A model generated the notes under the pieces. It did no database searches. It had not been told where the DNA came from and was given only the letters and a program-made list of their open reading frames with translations. The translations under genes were made by a program, and so were the position numbers. From Chaunax sp. Z400 (taxonomy: Eukaryota > Chordata > Actinopteri > Lophiiformes > Chaunacidae), in the NCBI GenBank assembly GCA_037577475.1, contig CM075203.1:18562335-18626334 (forward strand): 64,000 nucleotides of DNA, given 5' to 3'. Shown here one piece after another: positions 28,501-43,500 of this stretch (position 1 is its first letter; each line of letters starts with the position of its first letter).

Positions 28501-31500
28501 ATGTCGGAATGGCGTTTGCCCGTCTTGAGGAGGGCTATGACAACGCCATGAAGGAGTTCTACAGGAAGCAGGTGTCCCAGCTCAACACCCTCATCTCCAT
28601 GCTGATTGGCCAGCTTACACCGGGCGATCGGCAGAAAGTTATGACCATCTGCACCATCGATGTCCACGCCAGAGACGTGGTAGCCAAAATGATCGCTCAG
28701 AAGGTGAAGGGAGCACTGCGCTTGATTGCTGCTGTATTTCTGGAGAGGCGTTGAGTAATGCATATTCAACCAGTGTAATCTATTACCATAGTCAGATTGT
28801 GGAAAACCATGGATTTTATATGGTACTCATTGTTTTCTTGTTCTAGGTGGAGAATTCTCAGGCCTTTGTGTGGCTCTCCCAGCTGAGACACCGTTGGGAT
28901 GAGAAGGAAAAACATTGTTTCGCCAACATTTGCGATGCACAGTTTCTCTACTCCTACGAATACCTGGGCAACACGCCACGACTGGTCATCACTCCTCTGA
29001 CAGACAGGTACAGATTCAGACTGACTGGCAACTAAACATTAGGAGTGCTTTTCAGCTGACTGATTAACCATTAGCTTACTGTTGAGCTTTTTCTCATGTC
29101 ACATATGATAGCGATGGCAGACTTTCCATTTATATTCTCTGTAGCTACTGAAACAGACAACAGTAAACTAAAGCAGGCGTCTCATTTCTAGCTGCTAAGC
29201 CTCAATTGTGTTACATCTGCCAAAGAGGTTGTTTTCAGGTTGTTTGTTAGTTCTTTAGCAGATTTCAATAACATTTTGTAGAGAGGTGGTCCTTGGAATG
29301 GGGAAGAGGTGATTTTGAGGTGGATGCTGGCATTTTTGCTGCATCCTCAGTGGAGGTTTTCGGTCTCCTAGTGCCCTCAACTGAAATGGCACTCAGTGGT
29401 GTGTGTACTTTTGCAAAGGCCGAACAATCCTACATGTTTTTTGCTTGCCAGATCCTTACAGTACCTCAACCCCCCTCCACAAAGTTTCATGGGAATTGAT
29501 TCAGTAGTTTTTGTTTAATTAGGGAAAATGTTGAAAAAAGTCTCGTCTCACAATGTCACAGAAAGTGGAAAAAGAAATTCCTGGATCCAATTCTTTATAT
29601 AATAATATACACCAAAATGTAATGGTTCACAGGTTTCTCCTGGCCCATTCCCCATCCTTCCACTAAACTGTGGAAATCTGTCCAGTATTTGTAGAGTAAT
29701 CCTGTTACCAAACCAAACAGACACAGGGGATAACTTTGCATACATCCTTTGCAGAGGTAATTACAACTTTCACAACAGATTGGATCGGCTGTAGCTACCG
29801 CACTATGCTAACGGATGAAAACGTGATGGACTTTTTGGATCCAGCCGGGTCTTTTTAAAAGTAAAATCCTAAAAATGTAAAATGTAAATATTCAATTGAT
29901 GGCTACATACATGATACTGTGAGGCTAAAGCTTTACATCTGTCCCTGGACAGAGTTCCTCAGCAGCTTATCCACGTTGAGGTCAGAGAAATAAAGTCCTA
30001 GTATTACACAACTAGTGCAGTGCCCGTTCTAAACATGCCTCGACACATGAGAGTAACGTTATAGTCAGCATCCAACAGCAAAACTGACCTGCAGTCAATG
30101 AACCGCGGCAAGGACCAGCTGTGGACGTAGGACAGAACACGCCAAATAAGTCTGCAGATAGTGGAGTAGAGAACCAGCATTTTTACTCAAGAATTTGACT
30201 TCAAACATAAACTGGTTTTATTCCTAAACTAGAGTATGCAGTTAAAAATGATGACTGACAAATGTATGTTTGCATTAGTGTGAGGCAAAAAAGAAAACTG
30301 ACATGATTAACAGACTATAACAACAGTTCAAAGGTTCCCTCAGGCAAACACGACTCTTAAACTATCCTGATGAATTGAGCTATGATGTAAAGCTTACAAT
30401 GAACCACAATGTTGGATGTCTGTTTAAAATACTCCCACACTTTATGGGTGCAAAAAATGACTGGTGATAAACAAACATTTAGAGAATTAAAATGAAAAAG
30501 TTATAATGGTAAACTGGACTTATGGAGCTGTGCAGTCTTTCTGCTGTCTGCGCTGCGGTGTTTCCACTTCAAGTGTTCACAGATCAGTTGTATTGCTGTG
30601 TTAAGACGTGTCCAGTTAGCAGAGCTTACAGGGCACCACATCATTTGGTCTCTGTCTAAAGGGCGAGGATATTTAGCTGCAGTTTTTCAGCATTTTGCAT
30701 ATCCAAATTGCACCAAAGTCGACAATGCACTTCTTTTGACCCACAGCAGCTCACGTGTCAAGTTTGCCATAGATCAGATGAACGGTTCTCACAATAGACA
30801 AATTACAGACGGACGAACGTGCAGACAGGCAGATTCCTGGCATTATAGTAAGATGATGGGAAAAATGAACATTTATTTCCATGTTTGGCTCCTTATAGCT
30901 TACAAATTTGGACCATATTGTATTTTCAAACATAATGTGTGAAACATAATTTATGAAGTGTAAGATGCCAGGCATGCCAGGCTTGTGGGATGAGGATTAT
31001 CCGATGTGTTTGGCGTTTGAAGCTCTATCTCAGATAAGAAGTTTGGCTGAAGTTGCTGGAGTACTTCTCCAAATCTAAAATCTCTGCTGTAGCAGCATCT
31101 GGGATCAGCTCCACGCGGTGGGGAAATAGTACTTTACACTTTGAGGTTTGTGATCAGAGCGTTTCTAAGGTGAGATGTAATGAAAGGTAGCCGGATAATT
31201 AAATATTCTTTTACCTGCACTTAGGTAAGCAGCAAGAAAGTTAGTTAACCAGACATGTTAATGATGGAGTCTCATGTTAAAGCAGATTAACACAGTAAAG
31301 TCCTGGTTTTGGAAAGGCTAAACTTCCAAATTTATTACATTGTGAGTATCTCTCCTACTACAGTTTCATGCACACAACTCAAGCATGTGGACACATCCAA
31401 AGCTTGACAGGCCTGCTGTGCCTGAGTACTATTGATAAGCTATGATTGGACGATCACATTTTGGGAAAAGGTGAGGAGAAGGGTCAGGTGGTGAAGGCCT

Positions 31501-34500
31501 GCCAACCGTGTCATGGAAATTTTCACACAGGACTTGAAATCAATATGAATGAATGAAATGAAATTATGCACTGCTTCCTGTGCAAAGCAAATATCCCCTT
31601 TGGGGCAATAAAGGTTTCATTCATTCATTCATTATATTTCTATAACAATAGGAGACAAACAAACCTTCATACAGGACCTTAAAAAGAATGTCTCAAATAG
31701 ACAGGATCAACTTAATGTCTTTAAATATCAAGTCTTCTTAATCAATGGCAGCTCTCTATGTAATGGAGTCTAATTTCAGACCCTTCCTCTGTTAGATGGC
31801 ATGTTTTCTCCTAGAGGCCTCCTCTGGTGTGTATTATAGATAGCCTGAAAGCAAATGACAACCAGGCTCCTCTGAAGGATCAGTTCTCAACCTCTTTGAC
31901 TCCAGCCTTCTTTTGGTGCAAAAAAACCAACAACAAACATCTAAAATGAATGGCCCAAATTAAAATGGCTGGAGCTTCTGAACCACTCTGACAAAACAGT
32001 GTTTGATAGTAGAATGCTCACTTGTTTTGTCTTGTTCCAGTCCCTGCTTGACATCCTTTCAGTTTCAGGAGTTAGTTTTTGCTGCTCCAAACAGAGAAAA
32101 GAGAAACTCTGAGTGATTCCCATAATCAAAATATCTGTCTAAATGTTGCAAGACCTGGCTCTGAGCGGTCAAAGTGATTTTTAATGTAATGCAGGTGTAT
32201 CTGATACAAACTATGTTAGAAAAATAGTAAAGAAAAGGACACTATTTCTGTAAAGAGGATGTCTCTCTGTGTCCACTAATACCACATGTCCGTGTTGTGA
32301 TCAGCCAGACAAGGTCAGTGTTTGTGCTGATTGTCTTATCTAATAATAACCACCTTCTACATTCTGATGAGCTTCATTTTAATCATTATGCACACTCACA
32401 TCAAGCAGAACCTTTTAGAAACAACAACTTTTCCATCAGGTTGTTTGTTCATGTGCACACACTTCTGCAGGACTCCTGACAAAGTTTGTAACTACACAAA
32501 GATGAATACCTGCCTCCCAGAGCCCTTTGGCAAACCACAGCGTTTGACCGTGTGCTTTTCCAGACTGACCAGTATTCTGTTTGAAGCCTGAACAAACAGA
32601 AACAATGGGCTTTGATGGATCAGCGGCCGCGTCGCAAGACTTCACCATCTGGTACATGCCCTTGCTGCAGCTCACGTAGTTTGCCACTGGCTTTCATTTC
32701 AACAATGGACCATTAACCAAGGGGCTGGGTGTCAAATCCTTTAATCCACGACTTGAGAAAAACAGCAAACAGCAAACAACAAACAGTTTGTTTCATGATA
32801 TTATACAGATTATTTGTAACAGAGCCAGCAAGAAAATGTTGATGCTGCCAAGTGAAGACAAGATATGAAACATCTTGTTTTTAGTTTTTAGTTATCCTGT
32901 TCACAAAAACAAAAAAAATTATACTTACTTCCTGGCAATGCAAGTTTATTTGAAATGCATTGCTTAAAAATGTCAGTAAAAGTGATTTACCCAAAATATA
33001 AGAAATAAAAAGTCATTAATACAAGATACAAAAGAAGCACAAGGCAATATAAAAAGACAGTATAAGCTGTAACTTGGAATACTTCCACTCTAATATCTCC
33101 AACTATGACCTTTGTTATATATTTTGTTGAGTTGTAGACTTATATTATCCCACTATCCAGATCCACAGCAACATTTTATTGGGTCTATTGTGGACCAAGA
33201 CATATTTCATGGAAATCCATTCAGCGCTTTTTGCATAAATCAGCTGACAAACCAACAAACACATGGAAACAGGTGCAGACATTTCATCCTCGGCAGAGGT
33301 AAAAAGTAAGCAACGTGTTTCCGGGTTTGTTCTGTCTGTGGTTCTTTATTACAACAAGGAGATAAGCAAGACAGCAAGACTAAAGACAAACAGGAGTACA
33401 GGGAAATGCTACATCAGACCACAGAGGAAGAGATGACTGATTGGTCCAATCAGTGTATCACGGAGCGAGGTACCTCAACAATATAATGAAAAAAGTAATG
33501 TAATGAAAAAAACAGAATAGAATGGAGTTCTTCCATCGGTACCATCCAGAACTTTTGATTATAGGAACACAAAAATAAAATAACCATTCTAATGTGGACC
33601 TAACTGAACTTTGCTGGACTGCTTGTTAGAAAAACGAAGCTTTGCTGTAGCGTAGAGAGAAATGCATGTCTTTGACAGGATGACTAGATATAATACATGA
33701 TTTTATATAGGAATATATTGTGACACATCCTTAACCCTAGCATACAAACTAACTTAATTTGGGTGAACTCGCCTTCTATTGGCTCCATAAACACCAAACG
33801 ATAAAATTACCTGACGGAAAGCCAAACATGTAGCTGCTGTGAAACTATTCCTACAGGCTGTACGCACTCGTTACCACAGAGTAACAATAATCAGTGTGGT
33901 CTGTTCACTTCTGCATCCGTATAATTAGGCTGAGGGAATAGGGCTCACTAATCTATAAAAGCAGGGCTATTATTGGCACAAGGTTCGCGTTCATTCAATA
34001 CTTACTGCAGGATGTCCAAAGCTGCAGCATGATGCAAAATATCAGGGATATTTTAGCTTGCACACACACAAACACACAAACACGCACCTTAAGACCAAGA
34101 GAGAGGGATGCAGGGAGAATGAGCCAGACAGACTGATATATAGCTGCTTCATTATAAACACGAATAATACAAGTCACCTTGTCAGAGCCGCCCAGTTCAC
34201 CCTCTTGTCTTCTCCCCGGCTTTAGTTATTCCATGGACGGCATCCTTATCCGTCCTCCTAGACGGCTGAGTGTGAGATCTTTGGCCATATTTCAAAGGAG
34301 AGCCATAAAGCCTGTTGGCACTGGTATCTGAGTGATACACTGTATACAGATGGGATCATTCGTCTTCTCTAGCTTCTGTCTGCCTTTACACTTTCCACGA
34401 GTTTCCCCTCCTCCCATACATCATCTATTTACCAGCAGCTCATTAAAATCTTTTCTGTATTGATATTCAAGGAAAACCATCGTGTTTATTGCCCCGATCA

Positions 34501-37500
34501 ATAAAGTCCTGATTGTCTCCATCAGTTCACGTCCATGACGCTGCCGTTTTTATTGATGCCGTTTGCTGGTCCTGACGGGTTCTGCAGGAGATGCAATCAC
34601 TGGTGTCACTAATCAGCCAGTGTGATGATCATAGCACAGGAGCAGATTATATTAACATATATTGAGGTTTGTGTACGGTGACGGCTGAGGCGACGCTCAG
34701 ACAGTGTCGATGCTGGTTACAGAATTGTGTCAACTCAGGATTTGGCATCTGTGTGCAGTTTTTGTAATGCTGTTGTAGAAATTAAATCTTTTTCTCGGAT
34801 GCTTTTATTAAAAGTCACTATGGATTATTGTAAAGGGTAAATTGATGGAGAGCCTTGTAGATGCTGGAAGCATTCCCAGCTAGTATTGGATGGTTCCAAG
34901 TAAAAAGTCCTTTCCTGGTATTTCCTGTTTAGTTTGTGAGTTCTCTCATAAAATAAGTTTGACTTTTTGGGCCAGGGAGGCTAACACCTAAGGAGGACAT
35001 GGGTCAGGCAGGCTAAACAGACAAAACTGTCTTTATTATATCTACACAAAAAGAGGAGACTGTTTTTTTCCCCTATTACAATTCAAATATTGTGTTCATT
35101 GGATGGCATGTGCAGCAGTTTTGTTTCCTGTACTGTGACAGCTGAGGTGGGATTCGTCTTGCTCGCTCCATTGATGAGGTGGTGTGTGAGCGCGTGAGAG
35201 GGTGAACTATGTCTGGTCAGGGTGAAGCCATAGGAGACTCTGGTGGAGGCCTGCAGTAGTCCTGACATACAAATCAGTGGTCTGACCAGGGTATAGGGGC
35301 CAAAGACTTTGTGTTGAAACCATCACAACCTATTGTCAAACTTTAGATGGGTAAGAAGCCCGGCTCGCTGGCTTGGAGCCGGGCGTGGTTCTAAATAAAT
35401 CAGCCAATCAGATCATGTTCCATGTCTGGATGTATTCCTTAAACTGACATCATCAGCCCAGACACTTTCTGCAAAGCTGCATTCTGAATCATTCTGCCTG
35501 TTTTTATCAGATAATGATCAGATCAATCTGATGTGAAATAAAGAAAAATGACCAAAGATATTGGTTTTGTCTCCATTAGTTTGACTGAAATATTAATAAT
35601 AAGCTAATGTCTTAGAAAAGATCGAAATGTCAACACTTTTCATTAAAACTAGACTAAAATACTGACGGTTTTCTTTGACTGAAATGAGACTAAAATGCTC
35701 AGACTTGTAGTCAACTAAAATAAAAACATAGTAATAATAATGTTGATGAAATATGATCAAATCTAATAGGGACATTTGACACAGGAATAAGACTGCATTT
35801 GAAAATAGAAGTCATGTATTTCTTTGATTGTGACACATTTTATCCTCCACAACATGGGCAGATCCAGGGGTGGGGCCAGAGGGGCACTGGCTCGCCCCAT
35901 TTGAAATCTGATTGGCCCCTGAAGTACCCCTGTTTCCATATGTTCTTACTATAGTGATGCTGTGCTGACATCATGTGGGAGGGAAGCTTACAGTGTTTAT
36001 GACTTTTCATGCAACTTGAATGTCGATCAGAACCTTAGCTATAAGTGAGATGGCTTGAATTCAGCACGTCATTAATGATGATGCATAGATTCTGGGAATA
36101 AGGTCAGAATTTTGAGAATTCTGCTTGCCCTTGAAACTGCATCAAAAAAAGGTCAGTGTCAGAGCCTTTATCCTGATCCAGGCTCCCCCCTCCATAACGT
36201 TTAAGTGGAAACCAGCACAGTTGTTTATGTGCAGCTAGAAAAAATATTTTAAATTGTTAAAAGAAAATGAAAAAAAAAAATCCTTGATCACCACCCCTTT
36301 AACCAGCTCTATCCTAACATGCTTCTGTAAAGTTTCATGAAAATCTGCTTAAACCTGAAGAGAAGCCAACCATCAAACAAACACACAGACAAAAGAAACA
36401 CACACCTCCTTGTGTGTAGTGTGTTCCATTGTGTACAGTCAGAATGAAGGCGCCTTGTTCTGATCCTTATGAATGGAAAAACTGTCTAAAGCTATTTTTT
36501 TGTTGCCAGCTGTCAGGCTCCAGTCCTCAGTGAGGCTTCTGTGTATCTTGACTATTATTTAGATGCTACATCACCCTGACACAGTCCCTCCACCTGACCA
36601 TGAGTGGAGCTCCGGCAGGACCTGCAGGGACAGGGAAGACCGAGACGACCAAAGACCTGGGCAGAGCCCTGGGCATCATGGTCTACGTATTTAACTGCTC
36701 CGAGCAGATGGACTATAAGGTGAGCAGCCCTGCATGTGTACATATATGCCTGTGAGCCTGTGCACGTACAGTAACTAGTGTGCATTCACAGCAGCCCATA
36801 TTATGCATGTTTCTTTTCATCTGTGCTTTTGTCAGCAAAATGGTACAGTATGCATTTGTCATTAAAGTAGTCAGCCCTCTTTTATTCCCTTTTCATCTTC
36901 TTTCTTTTCATCTTCCATTCCCCCTTGAAAGATGAACCGATTATTTAAACTGTTATTTCTTGACTAAACCTTGTCAGAATGCCGCTCTCTGCTCCCAGCC
37001 TCCACCTTGTTTTATCATGTGCTCTTGTATACGTGCATGCTTTCTGCATATTGAGTGCTCAAGGGAGACATCAACATCATCTTGTGATATGGCTTCACAG
37101 GGGCTATCATTACAGTACAGAGGCGTGCAGCACCCACGGCTATACACACTGCAAGCAAGGTGTCGGGAGAGGAGTGCTAATATACTCCAGCAGGAAAACA
37201 GGCACCAGAAGCTGGCTTCAGAGCCCCACAATGTTACTCAAATTCAGTCATGCACACACTCACACAAGTGGATTCAATCCTCCAGTCAGCTCTGGTTTGC
37301 GTCAGAGAAGGTTTCCTCAGCCCTGTAATTGGAGAGGAAAGTCAGCTTCTTGCTTCATCCTGGTCCAACTGCTCTCTGGAGGTCTGCTCACCTGCTCTCA
37401 CGTTGGCGTCAGGCAAACCGTGGGCTGTAGACATTTTCTCTTTTTGCCATCAATGCCTTGTTTTATCCGTGCCAGGCCTTGTTTATGTTATTATTCGCCT

Positions 37501-40500
37501 ACTCTCAGCCTGCTGTACTGTAGTGCATGTGTTTTCCATTTATTTTTATCTAACGGTCGATTCGTCTGTCTGCCTCCCCAAACACCTTATCAGTCAGTCA
37601 GACCGGGTCTCCACCCGTGAGCCCGCCTCCCTGACTTCCTGTTCTGCTGTGTCCCTCTGAGTGTCTCTCTGAATGTCTGTCTCTCTGTCCACCAGTCCTG
37701 TGGGAACATCTACAAAGGCCTGGCTCAGACGGGCGCGTGGGGCTGCTTTGACGAGTTCAACAGGATCTCAGTGGAGGTGCTGTCTGTGGTGGCTGTACAG
37801 GTAAGAACAGTTCCTCCTCAGGTACTCCCAAAAATCCCATTCAAGTGGAGATTTCATTGTGAGGGCAGTCGGCGTATATTTTCTCCCCAGGAGTTGAGTG
37901 TGTGAGTTTAAGAAGCGTTCTTTATCCAAATCAATTTGTGGTGAAAATAGGCCTTTAAGAAAGCACTAATAGAAGTAAACAGCCTCATCATCACCAATTT
38001 CAAGCGTAAATTGCCTCAGCTATAAGACTAATCCACCAAGGCTGGCCCCTTTGCACTCCTTCATAATTAGAGCCCTCTCTGATCTGATTTGAGAGTTGAG
38101 GATGGAAAACCGCCTCCTATACTTGCTTGTGGGTACGGTCACGACGCTCACATCTTTCAGCACTAATAACTCTGAATGTAGAAACTCCAGCCTCTAAGGA
38201 GGCTCTGCAATCATTTGGGTCAATTAGTATTTTTGCTCAGTGTTTTCTACTCTGAATATGCCCTTGATTTGCAGTTGTGTAAAATTATACAATCATTTGT
38301 GTTAGTAATTAGTCATTTTAGGGAAGCTTTCATTTGATTGTGTACCAGATATGATTTACACCAAACAGTCCAATCAGAGTGTTTAACCTGACCTCTTTTT
38401 AAATGTTTGTTTTTTTACATATTATGTAGGATGGATTTTTAAAAAGGTTCCTAAATCTGAAATGTATTGTTATCTGGATTTTAAATGCTCTATGTCTCAC
38501 TCCCAGAATCTACTGCACCAATTATCTTTGACATTTGGTGTGGTGAGGTGTCAGAGCAGAGTCCAAAGCATACTAGAAGACAACACCCACCTCAGTCTGG
38601 TCTGTCCTGTTGGACACTGTGCTGTAGATTCACTGAAAAATGAATGTAATTAAGCTGCCATTGTTTTTGGGTGGAGCCAGTACTTTCAGGGCAGATACTT
38701 CAGGCCCACAGTAATCGACCCACTGGTGAACTTAATTTAGCATTTAGCAGCTAAAGAGCTGATATTTTCCTTATCAGAATCATTGTGAGTCATAGACTAA
38801 AATCATCAGGTGGACACAAACTCTGAATAAATGCTCTGTGATCGCTGGATGTGCTCTTTGCTAGTATGTTAAGTCATATGAGGGGGCGGCTGTGGCTCGG
38901 GAGGTAGGAGGTCCTCCACTTTACAGAAGGTTGGTGGTTCGATCCCCAACCTCTGCAGGTCTACATGTTGAAGTACCCTTGAGCAAGATACTGAAGCCCA
39001 GTTGGCTCCCCCGGATGCCATAATGGTAACTCACTGCTCCTCAGGAATAGGTTTGACAAAGAATTTCTCCCAGTTGGATAAATAAACTGTCTAAAAATAT
39101 ATATTTATATATATATATATATACCCATTCTTTGTTCTCCTCCTCTACCTCCTCTTCATATGTGGTGACATCAAGTTAAAAAGGCACTGGCATTCTCTGC
39201 ACACTGAACAGTGGGTAACCTACAGTAGCTCTCCCTTTGATAACAGGAGTCTTTTTAGAAATCTGCTATATTCTGAGTGTTTCAGCTGATGCTAGCTTTT
39301 CTGCTCACTTGCATTCTGTTATCCCAGATCAAACAGAGCCTCCTTGTGGTTCCCGGTGTCCCTCTGGTCTCTTCAAATCCCGCAAGCTGTTGCCCCAGAC
39401 ATTATCTTTATGCATGTGCAATACTGCCACAGCACGATGTATACAGTTGATAAGGAAGCTGACCAGGATCATGATGATAATGGAGCTCCTCAAAGGAGCA
39501 TCATTCATTGTTAGGCCGAACGCTGACTTCTCTGCCCTTCCTTTTGTCTCTCTTAAGCAGCGGCGAATGTCAAGCAGCCTTCTTCCATAAGCTGTAGGAA
39601 TATACAGTACTTTTAAAGTGTCAGAAGAATGAATAGGTGTTCCGTGGCGTGATGAATAATAAATCATGGTGGTTTTATACCTGGAGAAGTAGACCTTGAC
39701 AACAAAGGAGCTTCTCTTTGTGACAGCTGGCATCTTGCTCCAGCGCTCAGGCTGCTTCAGTGAAGCTAACACGGAGCCATCTCTCCCCATAGCACACACC
39801 TAATCCATCCTCCTAAAGAGGGAGCAGCGAGCATAGCACAGCAACATACCCCTGTCTGCTAACACATATGGTGGTGCCGGTTCTCCGTTAAATAAAGCAC
39901 AGACAAACAGAAGGCCGCAGGTTTTAACAACATGGAGATGAATTGGTGAAATTGTGCGTCTGTTGCAGCCAAGGCAGAGCCTGAATCCACTGATGCTGCT
40001 AGCTTCACATTCAAAGAGACAGAAAGAGCAGACCCCACTGGATCACACCTCTCAAAAATGTTTTTATGGTGTGTCACTTCCCTTCGTGTCCCTGTAGAAG
40101 CGTAGAAGTGGGTCATAGTTATTTTATCTAAAAAAAAAAAGAAAAGAAAAAGCCCCAGTGATGTTCTCATGGAAACTTTTGTTCTTTTTTGTGGGTTGCA
40201 GCTGCACTGTTTGTTTTTGCATTTCTGTTGTGTTAGTATGACTGAGTGATCTGTAGCCGCGTACTCATGCGTGAAGAGATGTTCCTCCTCTTTCCAGCTG
40301 TCGGCTCGCCGCGCTCTTCTACCGCACACATGTTAAATTCATAAAGCCCCTTACAGGCGGGGATGCAGAGTTTTAGACCAAGACGCACAAAGTTCATCTG
40401 TGATATCTTATTCAATCATACTGGAGACAAACTGAGCCTCAGTCCATCTATCCATCAAACCCTGGCTGATAGCACGCTCATATTTATGATGAAATAGTGT

Positions 40501-43500
40501 GTCTGAAAAAAAAGGTGTGTGTGTTGTACCAGTTTGAGAGCCTGTTACAAAGTGAATCTGATATGAGCTTAGTGATATCACTGATATGCTAATGGATGAT
40601 ACCAAACTTTCTCAGGCTACATCCCATGTCAGGGTTCTACTAGTTGAAACGTAGTTTGTATTAATTGATATTGACTCATAGTGAAGTCAGTCATTACATT
40701 AAAACCACCTGCCTTATATTGTGACAGCTCTGACCCGTGGAGGCATGGACTCCACCAGACCTCTGAAGGGGTGCTGTGGTATCTGACAGCAAGACGTCAG
40801 CAGCAGATCCTGTAAGTCCTCTAAGTTGTGAGGTGGAGCCTCCATGGATCAGACTTGTTTGTCTGGCACATCCCACAGATGTTCATTACAGATTACAGAT
40901 TGAGATCTGGGGAATTTAGAGGCCAAGTCAACACCTTGAACTCATAGTTGTGTACCCCAAACTGTTCCTGAACCATTTTTGCAGCGTGGCATGGGCACAT
41001 TATCCTGCTGAAAGAGGCCACTGCCATTAGGGAACACCGTTTCCGTGAAGGGACGCACTTGATCTGCAACAATGTTTAGGACCTGTAGGTGGTGTGTGTC
41101 AAAGTAACATCCACAGGAATGGAAGGAAACCAAGGTTTGTCAGCCGAAGCATCACACTGCCTCCGCCGGCTTGCCTTCTCATTGTGCATCCTGGTGCCAT
41201 CTCTTCCCCACGTAAGTGACGACACACACCCAGCCGTCCACATGATGTAAAAGAAAACGAGATTCATCAGACCAGGCCACCTTCTCGCATCACTCCGTGG
41301 TCCAGTTCTAATGCTCTCGTGCCCATTTTAGGCGCTTTTTGTGGTGGACCGGGGTCAGCATGGACACTCTGACCGGTCTGTGGCTGCACAGCCCCAGACG
41401 CAGCAAGCTGTGATGCACTGTGTTCTGAGACCTCTCTATTCAGTTGTTTATGCTACAGTAGCTCCTCTGTGGGATCAGACAATAGCCTTCGATCCCCACG
41501 TGCATTGATGAATCTTTGGCATTCTTGACCCTGTTGCCAGCTCACCGTTTGTCCTTCCTCAGACCACGTTTGGTGGGTACTAACCACTGCAGACCAGGAA
41601 CACCCAACAAGACCTGCAGTTTTGGCTCTTGTCAAACTTGCTCAGACGCTTATCCTTCCCCATTCCTCCTGCTTCCATCACATCGCCTTGTCACTTGTCA
41701 AAATATCCACTTGCTGCCTAATATATCCCTCCCACTGACAGGTGCCATGCAACGAGATAATCAATGTTATTCACTTCACCTGTCAGTGGTTAGAATCTTA
41801 TGGCTTTAACTTGTGGTGTGAAGCTGTTGGTAAGATGGATGATCCATAACTTTGGTTCAGGCTGAAATATCTAAAAAAAAAAAAAATGATTGCATCACTT
41901 CAGACAAACTTATGACACTGGCTACACATTTTCATTTAAGCGCACCCAATAGTACATTTTAGGCATTACCTATTTTATCAGTCCACATAAATGTTTCTTA
42001 AGATTTTATGGAACAGGAATAACGCTCCAGATAAATGTTTTTCTTCATTGAAATTGAAACAAGAAATCATGAGAACCTCAATTATTTAAAAAAAGGAAAG
42101 TCAGGTTGAAAGTGCTCGACAAACTCAAATCAAACTCAAATCATCTTTATTGGGTTATTTCAATAAAAGTCTAATTTAAACTAGTTTTTCAAGCAGTGTT
42201 TTCCCCTCTCTTTCTGTGGTACTTGCTATATGCTGTATGGTATGTCTTATGATTTCCCTCGTTCCTGTTTGTAATGTTGAAGGAACACACACCACAGTCT
42301 CACACATGCACACAGAGACACAGCCGTCGTCCACTTATCAGAAGGTCGTTGGTTGTTCCCAGTGGCTGTTCCATTGGTGTGTGAGTGTTTGTGTGAATGG
42401 TTTCTGCTCCTAATGAGCAGGTGGCTCCTTGCATGGTACGAATGCCACCACTGTATGAATGTTTGTCTGAAAGGGTGAATGCTGGCTTGTGTTGTAAAGC
42501 TTTGAGTGGTCAGTAAGACTAGAAAGGTGACATATATATACAGCCCTTTTACTATTTACATTCATGTGCAAGATAAACATAAAGTCTCACTCCATGCTGA
42601 CAAAATAATCAGCAAACAATATGACTATAATGATTCAAAGGCAACCTTGGTTTTACCAGGTTTGTTTGCTTTTCTTTTTTTTAAAAATCAGACCTTGTAA
42701 TTGTAATAAACTTAAAGTGCCATCTCATAGAGCTGCTGCATGAAGACTATAGTTCAGTTTTTCATTCAGCAAACACTTTATTGAACAAAGAAATGCTTGG
42801 TGTTATATTATGGATAAAGTATTAACAGGTCACTCCTCTGTATGCGCAGGTCAAAAGCATCCAGGACGCCGTTCGAGATAAGAAGCAGAGGTTTAACTTC
42901 ATGGGAGAAGATGTGAATCTTTGCCCGTCTGTTGGCATCTTCATCACAATGAATCCAGGCTACGCCGGCAGGACTGAGCTTCCGGAGAACCTCAAGGCTC
43001 TGTTCAGGTAAACCATCGTAATTCACACAGCCATGCCATACTTTATTTTTACCTTATTATATTATTATATGAAGAATCTTTACATCACAAAATATTTCAC
43101 CAATGCAGCATTCCTCTGAACAACTGAAGCAGATGGGGACTTGTTTTAAAATGTAAAAATCAACTAAGACCAAGTAAAAAGAAGAAAAAAAAAGAAATGC
43201 TAATAATCCATAATCCTGTTCTCCAGAAACACAGAAACACCAAATTGATTTGAACAGCTATTATTTCCACCTGTTTTAAAACTAAACTCTCACTGTAGCC
43301 TCAAAACTAAATGCATCTAAGGAAGCTACACAAACTCCTGACCTATAGATCTGGAAATGTGTCAAAGAATCTCTTCATGAATGCTGATATTTGTGAATGT
43401 CTGTCTACAAATGTGTGTTGAGAATCTCTGTGTCCATAATGAAATGTGGAAAGAAAGAGAAGAAAAGAAATCTCCTACTGCATGAATAATAGCTTGAAAT

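Larger units (their letters stand above)
29008..36562 (+). other. dnah9 intron 23, 7.6 kb, longest in window
   Basis: Lies just before the AAA1 P-loop exon. It contains three inverted pieces of the dispersed repeat (29450-29765, 33165-33305, 36160-36400) and a LINE-like tail at 31590-31633. A hAT-end-like string cagttctcaacctctttgac lies near 31880. A region at 35560-35770 resembles part of a miniature element also hinted at near 50130. No host gene or conserved ORF was found. Confidence 0.5.
37801..42849 (+). other. dnah9 intron 25, 5.0 kb, transposon-rich
   Basis: Holds two SINEs and an antisense Tc1-like element described separately. Between 39124 and 40679 two 156-codon antisense ORFs occur, without recognisable domains. 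The remainder is AT-rich. Confidence 0.5.

Noticed and set aside
30598..30942. 114-codon + strand frame
   Set aside because: No recognisable domain; part of it overlaps a likely dispersed repeat (acagacggacg region).
36960..37660. Overlapping + strand frames of 122 to 213 codons in an intron
   Set aside because: Three frames are open at once, composition is Cys/Ser/His-rich and nothing resembles a known family; typical of low-stop intron sequence.
39329..40329. Two adjacent 156-codon minus-strand frames
   Set aside because: No motif, signal peptide or similarity recognised, and one includes a poly-A tract read as Phe; taken as chance.
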